Shown here piece after piece: positions 40,434-52,129 of a stretch of 64,000 nt of DNA. Every line of letters begins with the position of its first letter. Position 1 is the first letter of the stretch. Source of the stretch: Metopolophium dirhodum (taxonomy: Eukaryota; Arthropoda; Insecta; Hemiptera; Aphididae); the NCBI RefSeq assembly GCF_019925205.1, contig NC_083567.1, forward strand, positions 14,880,001 through 14,944,000, given 5' to 3'. The notes under the pieces are model-generated. The model was not told where the DNA came from and made no database searches. It was given only the letters and a program-made list of their open reading frames with translations. Position numbers and translations under genes: made by a program.

Positions 40434-42757
40434 ATGTCGTCAATCACGTTGAAGGATGTTGACCAACACAAATTTGTTGCTTCGTTCTCCGCATTCTTAA
40501 AAAAGTATATTTTTATTTGTACCTGTTTAGTAATAATCTGTTCTTAAACTTAAAAATATCATATTTTTAGGAGTGGAAAATTGAAGGCCCCAGAATGGGT
40601 TGACTTGGTTAAAAATGGTAAATTCAACGAATTGGCGCCTTACGATGAAGACTGGTACTACACCAGATGTGCTGCCACATTGAGACACATTTACTTCAGG
40701 TCGCCAGTTGGTGTTGGATCCCTCACCAAAATCTTTGGAGGTAAAGTGTTTAGACTTTATTAACTTTACTTTATGTTAAGTTTATAAAAGCAATTAACCC
40801 GCAATTAGTATTATAATTTTAAATGTGTGCGTTTAGTGAAGAGTTAAAACTGAGGTTTTGTGCAAGGTTTATTTTTAAAACTGCAATTCTACAAGCCGGT
40901 CATAAATTTCAAAGTAGACAGATCCAAGCAACATACAAATAATCTGCTATTATAGATAAATTATTTTTATTTTTAAAAAAAATAAAATGGATTGACTAAT
41001 TTTTAAAAACATATAATAACCTTTTTTGTTTTGTCATTATACAAACGTATATGTACAAAGTACGACATGTCAACTCACTTTCCCTACTCTTTATATACTA
41101 ACTTTGAAATGTTATAACTTCGAAACTATGGTCGAGTGCCAAATTCCGACTTCACCATCGTTTTCAGTTTGCTTAACTACACAAATTTTATACAGAAAAA
41201 TTGCGAAAAAAGGTACCCCGTAAAGTAGAAATATATTGAAAAATTATATTATATAAAATTGGCATGATATTTGGGAAGAATAGGTTACTGGTTTGACATT
41301 AAATAGTATTAACTTTTTGAATTCTACTAATAATAAGCTAGACAATTTCAATTAAAATTAAAATCAGTGTTACATAACTTTTCAAACCTTTCGGAATTCT
41401 TCAAAAGCCTATTTGTCAGAGAGGGATAGTAGGGCAATTGGTATAATACAAAAATAGCCAGCAAAAAATTTTGAAGCTAAGTATTACATGCTTTTGACGC
41501 CATACGTATTTAATCATTTAAAAAGTAATCTCAAATCTCAATTATTTTTATTCTGGTTACCATTAAACCCTTAGCTTATGGTTTATAAGTCCACAGGCAT
41601 GCACATTTGATAACAATTTAGTCTGGTGCTTACCATCAGTCTGGCCGTGGTTGGGTGCCTATTGTAATCCTGACTGGCCGGGTATATATCCTCAGTGATC
41701 TAAATGTATATTATTATTTATTGAAACTCGTAGTTTTGCGTTGTGCACATTTATTTGGTAGCCTAAAGAAAACATAAATAAATAGATTTTTTTAAACATG
41801 TTTAATATAAAATTGAAAAAATAGTTTAGAAAGTGCTTCAAATGATTAGGCAGGTTCAAACTTACTAATTCGCTGTGCATCACCTGCCACCGCATGGTTG
41901 GAATGTATAAAATGTACAGTTTACAAAGTTGATTTGTTAATTTCCAAGTTCATATTTATAAAATAACTACATTAATATTTTTAATAACAAAAAATAATTT
42001 ATTTTATTCTAAATTTGTCAATTTGATGTGATTTGTTATATTAAATAATTTATAAGTTTATACTTATTAAAATGTACAGTCTTGTCACAATTGTAATAAT
42101 TATAAAGTTCAAAGAAAACGATGTACTTGATATTATTGTGTCTTATAAAGTCTGTTGTTATATTGTATACGTGTATATTACCAACCCTGACTCCTGAGTG
42201 ATTGTAATATTATTCACATTAATAATTTTTACTTAACAACTAAATTCTAAATTTAACTCATCATCAAATAAATACCAGATAATATACCTATCACATACAA
42301 TTTATTAAGTGTTTTTTAAAAAACAAATCTTGCTTTCAAAAAGCCGCCTGCACACAAGAATAAATAATTTAATTATCTTTATCTTCCTATGATCATGAAT
42401 TTCTTTCTTTTATAGCTGTTTATTTTAGTTGGGTAGGTTGTCATAAATTAAATATTAAAATGTATTATGTATATATATAATATTTCTGTTTGTTTCACAG
42501 CCCGCAAACGTAATGGAGTGAGACCATCCCATTTTTGTCGCAGTTCTTCTGGTATTGCACGTAAAGTACTACAATCTTTAGAACAAATGAAACTCATTGA
42601 GAAGGTTGAAAACAACAATGGCCGTCGATTGACCTCTCAGGGTAGGCGAGATTTAGATCGTATTGCTGCTCAAGTGAAACAAGCAAAGAAGAAGAAGCAA
42701 GCACTTTTGGCCGCTGAATCAGCGGGATTCTCTGTGCTTATTCCAAAAACTGACTAA
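40434..42757 (+). CDS. RpS19: 40S ribosomal protein S19
   Basis: Structural protein of the small ribosomal subunit, needed for pre-40S maturation. Exons 40434-40504, 40571-40740 and 42501-42757 join in phase to 498 nt (165 aa), a little longer than the usual 145-156. Family landmarks: TLKDVDQHKFVASFSAFLKK at the N-terminus; APEWVDLVKNGKFNELAPYD; DWYYTRCAATLRHIYFRSPV; GVGSLTKIFGGARKRNGVRP; and LDRIAAQVKQAKKKKQAL near the end. All are typical. The C-terminus extends with SAGFSVLIPKTD. A poly(A) signal AATAAA follows at 42802. The start was chosen because it begins the conserved MSSITLKD block directly after an acceptor. Confidence 0.98.
40741..42500 (+). other. RpS19 intron 2
   Basis: 1.76-kb intron, gtaaag to tttcacag. 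A more GC-rich, hairpin-prone patch lies at about 41550-41700 (cttatggtttataag; gtctggcc..ctgactggccgg). Ribosomal-protein introns often host snoRNAs, but I could not define C/D or H/ACA boxes with confidence, so none is called. Confidence 0.5.
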
Positions 42758-42801
42758 GAATTGAGTTTACTACTGTATAAGACCGATACATCCTTGAAAG
42801 T

Positions 42802-42807
42802 AATAAA
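42802..42807 (+). terminator. RpS19 poly(A) signal
   Basis: AATAAA 45 bp after the stop codon, followed by an A-rich run and a T-rich stretch. This is the short 3' UTR typical of ribosomal protein genes. Confidence 0.75.
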
Positions 42808-45800
42808 AATACTTTTTAAAAAAAAATAATTTTGTAATTCTAATATTTATTTATAATTATCCTATATGAGTTGATTTTATTAATTAGTTTGATTAATCAA
42901 CATTTATTTAAATCTGTGTCCTAAGGTTTCAAAAAAAAAAAATCTGCTTTCTTGAGTATTAGTATACTATGAGTAATAGCTTGGGATAAAAACCCATTCT
43001 TGAGACAAATAATTGTGGCAATGGGTTTAAATGGGCTACTGAACTGTAAAAATAATTAGTAATAATATAATAGTTTGTTACAGGATAATTGATGTTACGG
43101 GGAATATGTTTAAAATAAAACAATAAAATTAACTATAACAGGTGTGAATTTTTATTTTAAAAAAAACTGATCTCAGTGTTTTGATCAATACTGATGATGA
43201 GTTCATCCCCAAAGGAGGACCGCAAATGCATTTTTCTACAGAAATTGTGCACTTAATATTTACGATACATTGAAGAGGATAAACAATGTAATTCGTAATT
43301 AGGTACTGAAGTACAATAATAAACGGTATAAAACTAAATTAATATGTAACCATAGGCGTGCGGTGTTCGCATAATTAAGTTTCAGTCTATTTCAATATAA
43401 TAAATTAATAACCTAATATACTTATACTCTGTTCAACAAGAGAACACACAGATTCAGAGTATAGGTAGGTATTAGTTACTGTAATACCAGTAGTATCGAG
43501 TTAACCTCATAGAGTAGATCACTGTAATTGATGTATTAAAATAGGTTATTTTATCGTCAAGTTTTATTTAAAAAGATATCAGCACACTATTTTGTTTTCT
43601 CTCTCTGGGCCAGTGTAATGTAGAAAACGTACGTTTATTAGAACCAACAATTTTAATCGTCGACTCTATGTGTTAAATATTTTACTATTTTTAATGGCGT
43701 ACTATTTACTTAGTTATAGTAAAATATAATAATATACGTAAACGTGTCAATCCCCCATAAATATTTTTGAATTACAACAAAATAATTAAAATCGTTATTC
43801 TTTGTTAAGAATTGAATTTCGTGAAAATTTCAATTTGAAATGTAAATAAATTAAATTGTGCTTGTCATATATTATTATAATTTATATTGCAAATTATTAT
43901 TAGTATCTATATCTCTAGACTATAATGAAAGTGATACTAAAAAAAAAGACCCACTACTTACATGTAGCTAGATTGCCTATCTAAAATGCCGTATGCGTAA
44001 TTTTATAACTGAAATCATAAATTGATAGGTACCAGGTAGTTATTGCCGTATTGGCTATTTGTTTTCAAAATATCGATGACCATGAGATATCGAACACATA
44101 TACCTAGAGGGATAGTCCAAATATTCCGAAACGAAAAAAGGGAAAAGTGTTGAAAGCGTGCAAGAAGTATACCTAATTACCTAAATCTATAAATGACGGA
44201 ATTATTAGTTTTAGTGGCGGCTTTAGTACCGTACCTTGAGTCTGCAAAACTCGAGAAATGAGCTACCCAGTACCCACCCATTCACCAAATAAATTTACTA
44301 GGACTGATGCAATATGTATAGGTTTTTCATAAATTAAATTTTCCATATACTTATACAATTAATAATATATACACTTATTTTTCTGTAATGTTTAAACCTG
44401 TTTTAAAAAAATCTATTAATTTTTGATTGACGATCGTGGGTACTATTTATTATTTTGATACGTTGATAACGCCTTTATCTATATACAGTGCAATTAACGG
44501 CTGTTATGCGTCCGGGACAAGTGGACAACTAAAGTTGGTGTTACAATAGTTACATCGTATAATTAGAGTTTATTTGGTCAAGTTTGTTTATTTTTTTTTT
44601 TTTTGCTCAAGTATTCTTAAAATAATTTTTTGTTATTTTATTGATTACATTATTTCGGTTAAAATGCATTTTTTGCTATATTTACATTGGATAGTTTTAA
44701 GAAGTCCGTCAACTGTATGCTGAATTTTTTTAGCATGATTTGACCTCGGAATTTTAAATTCGGGATGTCAGGATGATGGGCCAGTTTTTAAGGCATTCAA
44801 ATCTGCAGGGCCCTAATTATAACACAATTACAGATTAAAAGGTAATTTGTAAGTATCTTACCTATACAACCTACATCCCTACCTTTTTGTTTTATTGTTA
44901 CGTGTAATATAATACCTAACCATTGTCGTTTGTTTTGTGGTTACGGAATTACTATACTTTATACACGTCAGATAATTATAAGATTTCGATTAATTTTCAT
45001 ATTGGTTCACCGTACATAACCTCCAATTTTTTGACCGTGGAGCACTCCTTCATGGTATTCTTGTAACAAGATATCCCTCTTTTATATTCATATATACATC
45101 ATATAGGTATACATTTAGTCTGATTTAATGGTGTCTTCCAGAATAAGTGTGGGACTCGGGGATCTACTCCTCCCCATAGACCATTTTGAATAGAACTATT
45201 AAACGTGTTTGTTAATAAATGAAGTATACTATATGTCTATATTTAATCTTGTTAGTAAAAAAATAGTGGATTTAACGATTAGTGATATTGTGAAAGACTG
45301 AAAGCAATACTACTCATCTATCTCTACCACTCAAATACTCAACAATACCTTCAATACCACTGAATAACATAATAATTAAATATTAATATATTTATATAAG
45401 AATAACTCAATTCAACGGTTACCTTAATATCTACAACCGTCAACCACTGACCACAGTGTACCTTGTACCACTCTTGACTCTGTGCCTGTACTGTCAATAT
45501 TTCTCGTGTTTCTCCGTTTATCATATTCTATGATGTTGTACTACTATTATGTTTTACCATAAGTATTGTTGCGTTTGTTCTACTATTTTTTAGTTGTGTA
45601 ATAATATTATAGTAAGCAGTATAACTATATAAGTATATAAATATATTATAGTGTTATAGAAATATAAGTCGGTTCGTCTGATTTTAGAGATATGGCTTCA
45701 TTAGGTGTCATATTTGTGAGTATATTGCCCAGTATTCGCCTATTACCGTATAGAACAGTACCCAAATCGATAATATTATGAATATATATAGCTTTGTTTA

Positions 45801-45937
45801 TTTTGATTGTAATGATTTTTGGTTGATTAAACATAATAATATACATAATATTTATTACAAGTGTGATTGTATTTTATGTGATAGCTGATGACAATTTTAT
45901 TGTAAACATATCAAATGGGAACTTAGTTAATAATACA

Positions 45938-46175
45938 TTTTTTTTTTTAATTGATTAACCCGCAGCAACTTAGGCCATTGGGTGGTTTTTCAACTGTGGG
46001 GGAGGGTACTGTAGGTTTGGTAAACACGTGTGTTTTAGTTTTGGCAGAATGCCAGAATTTCAAACTGGGCACATGTAGGTTTCTGCCATGCCCGCGGTCG
46101 GGGGATGGCGACCTCTCTCTCTAGACAGTTGACTGCTCAGAGAGAGGAGCCACCCGTTGCCGAGGTTTGTTCTCA
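45938..46175 (-). mobile_element. SINE copy 4 (tRNA-like family, 5'-truncated)
   Basis: A T-run at 45938-45948 marks the poly-A end of a minus-strand copy. It shares with copy 5 the internal blocks CGCCATCCCCC, GCATGGCAGA and TCTGCCAAAACTA, and a worn version of the GGCCATAGTTGC tail. The 5' end stops just inside the B box (ACAAACCTCGG), so it is truncated. The tail is more diverged than in copy 5, suggesting greater age. Confidence 0.7.
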
Positions 46176-46599
46176 ACGTGCAACGTTTACTCAAAAATAT
46201 ATTTTTGTGTTTGCAGTACAGGTATTACAATGTACCTATGTTATTTTTATTTTATGTTATTCGGGGACAGAACGCAGAAGTCATATTTAAGTGTTATGAA
46301 AGTAATGTGGCATGATTTATTTTCTTTCATGATATATGATATCATTATTTTGTAAAAGTTCCAATAAAATCAGTTATATTATTGTTCATATTATGATAAT
46401 AACAAAACCATAAATATATATACATTATAATAACAAATTCTATGATATAGTTATTTTTTTAGGCACAATGATTTATTTAATTTACTTTTTTATAGTCGAA
46501 TAACTGATATTTAATTTGTATTTAAAATGTTATGTTCATTATATTTTATTATATTTAACATAATAATATACAAAATATTGTTGTTTGTTATTCGTTTCA

Positions 46600-46970
46600 G
46601 TTTATATTCATATTTATTTATTTATTAAATGTAATATGGGGCTAGCCCAAATAGAATGTACAATCACAAAAAAAAATTATAACTAATACAGCATGATTTA
46701 GTGCTATAGGTAGACATCTATACATATTTTACTTATTTTAATAACAAAAATACAGTTTAAAATAAAAAAGATGGTTCTTCTAAAAAGATTGGCCAATTTC
46801 AACATTTGAGAGATGGGAAGATTCCGCATATAATTGGAGGAACAAAAAGGGATAGAGAAGGGATATACTGTACGGGAGTTAAAGACAGGAACATGAAAAT
46901 TAACAGTCCGCAGTAATTTAGGAGTACCCAGGTTTCCACTAATTAATATACGCAGAAAAATCATTTAATA
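46600..46970 (-). mobile_element. LINE 3' end (RT C-terminus plus tail)
   Basis: The minus-strand frame at 46964-46704 encodes a motif set typical of the extreme C-terminus of Jockey/CR1-like reverse-transcriptase proteins: LRILISGN, NFHVPVFNSR and NYMRNLPISQMLKLANLF. It is followed towards lower coordinates by a tail containing GGGCTAGCCC and an AATA-type repeat end (46612-46627). Only the last roughly 85 codons and the 3' UTR remain, a common 5'-truncated LINE insertion. Confidence 0.75.
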
Positions 46971-47095
46971 GCCATATATATTATTAATTATATTTTAATT
47001 TTGAACTACTTAATAATATGTAAATATTTAGCATAATTTAAGCACCCATAGGTGACACTTTCCAAACATACTAATGGGGGTGCATAAATTAAAAG

Positions 47096-47458
47096 CGATT
47101 TAAGAGCGGTATGTTACCTGCTGCTCCTCTGATGTACAGTATAGGTGTCGAGTGTACATCGTCATTGAGCATAATGGTCACTGTACCTAATAAATGTACT
47201 ACATTTAAATTCAATGATAAAACAAATCCAGATTATTTCAAAAAGTACTGAGAAATGTCTACTTTTGACCGACCAACGTATAAACAGTTCCAATCGGCAA
47301 TCTTTTACCAGAAACCTCCCTCAAAGTTCATTATCAGAACATTTTTACTAATAGATAATGCGTCTTCACTCTTCAGACACAAAAATAAAAAACAAACACA
47401 CACATCAATGTGGGTAAAATTAATACTTTAATATTGCTCCACACAAAGTCTAAAATAG
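47096..47458 (+). repeat. Dispersed repeat, internally deleted copy B
   Basis: The left part (GCTCCTCTGATGTACAGTA, then ATGGTCACTGTA, then AAATTCAATGAT) matches 30.72-30.80 kb. The right part (TACTGAGAAATGTCTACTTTTGACC to CACATCAATGTG and AGTCTAAAAT) matches 31.6-31.8 kb. About 0.8 kb of the middle of copy A is missing. Confidence 0.6.
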
Positions 47459-49152
47459 GAATCTAAATTGTAAAAACTGTAATTGAATATCGATACAAAA
47501 CAAAATTGCATTTTGCTTAGCCCCTCCCCAAAAATATTCCTAATTGATATAGATATAAGACGCCTATGATGAGTTATTTTAAATTGATAGTTTTGTTTGG
47601 TGGACTGTAGCCCCGAGAATTTTAGCCATAGTTGCGGATATGCGGTACGAGGTGCAAAGGAGCTAGGTATATAATATTTTCATCAGTCATAAATTTAAGA
47701 ACTAAATATCTCCAACACAAGCAATAGATACCTATATAGGCTATAGCTTAAGACTTAAACTATTTAGGAGATGTGTAAATAAATTGAAATATAATTCCTT
47801 TTGAGTTTTATATTGTGTACATTATTTTCTAATATTTTGTTAAATACTCATATCTATATTCTATACAATATAATAGAAAAAAAAAATAGCAACTATTGGT
47901 ATTATGATAATGGTATATATACTCGTCTGAGTCTTTCGTAATTTTCGAAACAGATAACTTGGGCATATATTTTATTACTTAGGTATTTCAAAAAGAAAAA
48001 AAGGTCAAATGAATATTAATAGATATAACAAATTTTAACGTTGCTCGGCAACGGTTGTGGTACTCATATAGGTAGTTTAATAAAAGTATATCTGAACAAT
48101 AATTTTATGGGCGTATTTTAATATGTGCTCAGTTTATAATATATATTGTTTAATGATTTGTCAGCGGTTGAATAAATGTACCTACGTAGGTAAATGAAAC
48201 GTATAGTTTTATGTGAACAATGTAATAGTTATGAACTTATGAATTTTGTAGGATATATGTAGAGCATAAAGACTATAGTTAACTATAGTTTACTTTGTTA
48301 AGCCAATACGGCAATACCTATAAATATTAATTATATATTCTATATCATAATATACACCCTATTAATATGTTTTATGCATTATATTATGATATATGTAATT
48401 TATATCTATTATTGGTCATTTAATACGTCTTAATTTTATGTTCAGCGTTCAAGATCGAAAATTATTGTCATACATAAAATATATAGGTACGTATATTATA
48501 GAGTTAATATTTATAATAACCTAAATGTGTATTTTTATAAGTAGATATGGATAGCCGTATATATACAGTGTATATGTACCTATATTGTTAATAAGTCGTA
48601 ATGAGTGGTATATTGTCTATATCATACATTTATATTTTTATGGATATTCTATAATATACTATATATATATACCCATTATAATATGTAGGTACTTTGTGTT
48701 AGGGATGTAGCCGTGAAAGCGGTTTTTCAGTTTTCACCATTCTACGGTTTCATTGCAATAATTTACAGCTTGTAGTTCAATGATAAAATGTTAACGTAAA
48801 TTATGGTATCCTATTAAGGTATCTCAGTAACTGACAACTGTACCTAATTAATTGTATGTAAAATAATGATTGGGCATTTCAAGTACCTATACAAAATCTA
48901 TGGATTCGAATTACGAAGGGTTATATCGTCCTAATTGGTTCCTAAATTATATTAAAAGCATTTTCCACTTTCCTTCCGATTTTATACAGACTTAGGACTG
49001 TCATATATCCATACATATTATGCAGGTATGGTTAAAAATTGTGTTTTTGTCTGAGAATTATTCTGAGAAACTCTTGGGAGTTGGGACCCTATGCTACTGC
49101 GTCTGCGTGATGTGTGTACACAATATTATTTCGGTGATCATATTCATTCATA

Positions 49153-49230
49153 CAGTGGCGTATTTACGGGGGGGTCCAGGGGTCCTGACCACCCCCCCTC
49201 TAGAGCAAAAAAAAAATCAGATATATGTTC
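49153..49230. mobile_element. Isolated hAT-like terminus
   Basis: CAGTGGCGTATTTACGGGGG resembles the terminus of hAT elements (compare the CAGTGGCAT end at 38750). It is followed by a G-rich/C-rich foldback (gggtccaggggtcctgaccacccccc). No matching right end or 8-bp duplication was found, so it is a truncated copy. Confidence 0.45.
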
Positions 49231-49339
49231 CTGCATCAGGGTTTTAAGTAATAAGTATAGAAATTATATATAACTGATTCATAATATTATTAAATATAAT
49301 GCTATTTTTAATTTTAATTTTTTTTTTTTATTAAAATCG

Positions 49340-49830
49340 GTGGGTACACTTGCGGTTGAGCTAGCACGGTTGCACGACTATAATATTTTTTATCTACAAC
49401 TAAAACGGCGCGTCGGCCCGCAGCGCATGCGCGTCATAGATTACGGTCCCCTCCTCGCCACACACACAACAACCGGGAATTGCTACACGCAGTACACATA
49501 CCAGCTTAGAGCTCAGAGCATTCCATTTTGTTTACATTCCATTCCGTCGCAGTGGCCGTGCGTACACCCAGGGTATTATCTTCAATTCTGTGTACGTGAT
49601 CGCTTTTTACCGTTTTCAATTCCGTCCGTTCGATTTCAATCCGCCGTTATTTGTTATTCGTTTTCTGTTTTTTTTTTCGTCGTTCGCGATCATCGTTTTT
49701 ACACTTACACACACACGTACGTACCTAACCCGAGTACACGGCCGAATCGAAATCGCGTCTGCATGTTTTATTTAACGGCAAACACCATAGTGGTCATCGC
49801 AGCATCCAGCCAGCCAGCCGTCCGTGTGAG
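49340..49830 (+). promoter_or_regulatory. GC-rich promoter and 5' leader exon
   Basis: A GC-rich island in AT-rich surroundings with many CpGs and pyrimidine-rich words. It ends at a strong donor (GTGTGAG|gtgagt, 49831). A strong acceptor (tcctgtctctag) follows at 50073, directly before the gamma-subunit-like coding region, so this is probably its 5' UTR exon. It could also splice to the acceptor at 52127 in front of the PAK start, which likewise needs an upstream leader. The long open frames across it carry no family signal. Confidence 0.6.
49423..49432. promoter_or_regulatory. NRF1/Erect wing-type palindrome
   Basis: GCGCATGCGC is a perfect match to the NRF1 consensus core (insect homologue Erect wing), a known activator of nuclear genes for mitochondrial proteins. 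It lies about 400 bp upstream of the leader donor and about 700 bp upstream of the ATP synthase gamma-like ATG, inside the GC-rich island. Binding is inferred. Confidence 0.6.
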
Positions 49831-50124
49831 GTGAGTGATAAATTAGATCATTTTACATTATTAATAATAATTAATAGTGACGGTACTTGTTGTATCGCGT
49901 CGCGCCAGCAGTGTTTGCGGACCGGGTCGCGGTCGATGGTGCTTCCGACCCGTTCCGCGTACCACTCGACTGCCCCCAAAACAGGGAGGCGTGTGTCAAT
50001 CTTCCTTGTCGTCACGCAACCCTTTCTGATCCTATCATGATTTCTTTTCTTTGTTTCTCTTTCCTGTCTCTAGATCCTAGACGGTCCCATTCGTTGTCCT
50101 GTGGCTAAAACTACTCGCCAAATT

Positions 50125-50943
50125 ATGTCTCTGAGAGCCATTCAGAAAAAAATACAGTCGTATAGCAATATCAATAAAATCACCTCGTCCCTGAAACTCG
50201 TGTCGGCTGCAAAAATGGCTAAGACAGAGCGCCTGCTGAAGGACGTAAGACCGTTTGGCTATGGCACGTTATCATTTTACAAACGTTACACACACATCAA
50301 CATGCTCGACCACATCGAAAATCATCTGATATTTGCCATCACGTCTGACCGAGGTTTATGTGGCGGCATACATACGGCTGTTGTGAAAAAAGTTAAACAG
50401 GAACTGGACAGGTCTGATCAACAATTTGCCAAAGTCGTGTGTGTTGGCCAAAAATCAGAGGAAATGTTGGCCAAATCGTATAAATCTCACATCTTATTCA
50501 CAGTCTTCAAAATTGGTAAAGACAATGCCACATTTCTAGAGGCTTCAAAAATATTCAATGAATGTAATTATGCTGAATTTATTGCTTGTCAGATATTTTA
50601 CAACCGTATTGTTACTAAGGGAACGTCAAAAGTTGACTGGATCTCTATTTATAACACAGACTTCCTTCTCACAGTAGCTCATATTGCGAGTTTAGAAGAA
50701 ATAGAAGAAGAAACTATGAAAAGTTATATTGAATTTTCTACTGTTTCACTTTTATTTTTTGCCATGGTTGAAAATACCTTGTGTGAACATTCTGCTCGTA
50801 TGATAGCTATGGATGCTGCTTCTAAAAATGTTAAGACGTTGAATGAAAAATTATCCTTGGACTATAATCGAAAAAGACAATTTAAAATCACTTCCGATCT
50901 TATTGATATTGTTTCTGGAAGTCAAGTTATCACTGGAAAATAA
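50125..50943 (+). CDS. ATP synthase F1 gamma subunit-like protein (coding region without introns)
   Basis: Homologue of the rotor shaft of mitochondrial F1-ATPase. From the ATG at 50125 it gives 272 aa covering the whole mature subunit. N-terminal helix: SLRAIQKKIQSYSNINKITS and KLVSAAKMAKTERLLKDVRP. Rossmann-like core: TSDRGLCGGIHTAV. C-terminal helix: EHSARMIAMDAASKNVKTLN and LSLDYNRKRQFKITSDLIDI. The reading frame is intact. The C-terminal gamma signature reads ITSDLIDIVSGSQV, where family members normally have Glu at position 4 and Ala after the Gly. It is strongly diverged from the animal consensus in the middle. No cleavable mitochondrial presequence is visible: the frame continues upstream to 50074, right after an acceptor, but the joined leader frame stops. 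A canonical multi-exon gene presumably exists elsewhere, making this a retro-derived paralog, perhaps with restricted expression as for the fly gamma-like gene. Candidate poly(A) signal at 51233. Confidence 0.85.
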   Translation: MSLRAIQKKIQSYSNINKITSSLKLVSAAKMAKTERLLKDVRPFGYGTLSFYKRYTHINMLDHIENHLIFAITSDRGLCGGIHTAVVKKVKQELDRSDQQFAKVVCVGQKSEEMLAKSYKSHILFTVFKIGKDNATFLEASKIFNECNYAEFIACQIFYNRIVTKGTSKVDWISIYNTDFLLTVAHIASLEEIEEETMKSYIEFSTVSLLFFAMVENTLCEHSARMIAMDAASKNVKTLNEKLSLDYNRKRQFKITSDLIDIVSGSQVITGK

Positions 50944-52127
50944 TCAGTTTTATCAAAAACTATCTACCTACATATTTATTTAGTTTTATTTTTTAAAAAC
51001 AGTGTATAATAACTTTTAATTTTAATTCAACCTAAATGTTAATTGAATACATTTTAGTTAAACTATGTATATAATGTTAAGTATTATCTTATTATAATAT
51101 ACATATACCTACATATATAAAAAAAAAATAAGTATACCTACATTTGTTATAGGTACAATATATCCTTGAATATATCTTACAGCGTTTACTAATATAAAAG
51201 TATTTCTAAGTAATGTAATTAAAATCATATTGAATAAATCTACACAGCTACTTATAGAATATATTTATTCACCACCTATAGTACCTATTGGTTTGAAAAT
51301 CTGAAAGAATGTATACCATAATTTTTTAATTACTAAATATTATACTTATATTTATGTCTTAAGAAAACACTAATCAGTATTCAGTACATATACTAATTTA
51401 CATAGATACTATATAGGTAGTCTAGTATTAACCTATTTAGTATTTATAGTAAGTTAGTTTATTATGTTACTATGTACCTACCTATATATTATGTTTGCTT
51501 CATAACTGTAAAATATGTAAAATATGTAGTATAATAAATATAATTATTTTATAGTGTCCTTAAGTAAAGATAACTTCTTAGTCACTTATTATCTCCAAAA
51601 CATCCAATTGTACTTAAAAGATTTCAGGAATTCCTGTTACATCATTATATTAATATAAGTAAAGATTCTCATTATAATACTGAGAGTTCCATTTGACGTA
51701 GACACTCATCATTTCAGAAAACTGAAACATTTTTAAAAATATTTCTTTTACATTGTTTAAATCAAAACAAAATTTATATTTTTTAACATTTTTTATACTG
51801 GCAACATTAGTACATTTTTAATTTCATATTTTGAAGCAGAATATTATTTGTGGTATTTCTATATATATAAGAATCAAAGTACTCCAACAATATTCTGCTT
51901 TGGAATAAGGAACTAAAATTGCATGTTGTCATTAAATAATATTCAACAAAAATTACAATAGAAAATATTGATTTTTTAACAACTTAAAATTATGTAAAAA
52001 ATGTTGATAGTTTTAGAAATATTGAGTGTTTTACCTTAAATGGATCACCTGGTTTATTTAAATTTTAAAATTTTAATAAAGAATGTGTTGTAATGTTAAT
52101 TTAATCAAAATATATTATAATGTTTAG
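50944..52127 (+). other. Region between gamma-like stop and the first PAK coding exon
   Basis: AT-rich. It contains the 3' UTR of the gamma-like gene (AATAAA at 51233-51238) and, if PAK uses a leader near 49.8 kb, the rest of PAK intron 1. No coding sequence or repeat is recognised. Confidence 0.6.
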
Positions 52128-52129
52128 TA

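Larger units (their letters stand above)
42808..49152. other. Gene-poor intergenic DNA with repeat relics
   Basis: About 6.3 kb between RpS19 and the gamma-subunit-like gene. It contains a SINE (45.9-46.2 kb), a LINE 3' end (46.6-47.0 kb) and an internally deleted dispersed repeat (47.1-47.5 kb). Elsewhere it is AT-rich, with no gene that I can support on either strand. Confidence 0.7.

Noticed and set aside
41550..41700. Possible snoRNA in RpS19 intron 2
   Set aside because: Some hairpin potential, but no convincing C/D or H/ACA box arrangement. Kept only as a note in the intron entry.
49340..49834. 164-codon open frame in the GC-rich island
   Set aside because: Low-complexity translation with no family signal. 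It overlaps promoter-like sequence and ends at a splice donor, and joining it to the next exon gives an immediate stop.
50101..50124. Upstream GTG as start of the gamma-like protein
   Set aside because: GTG starts are not expected in a nuclear insect gene. The first ATG is at 50125, and the in-frame codons before it begin right after a splice acceptor, so they are 5' UTR unless an exon join proves otherwise.
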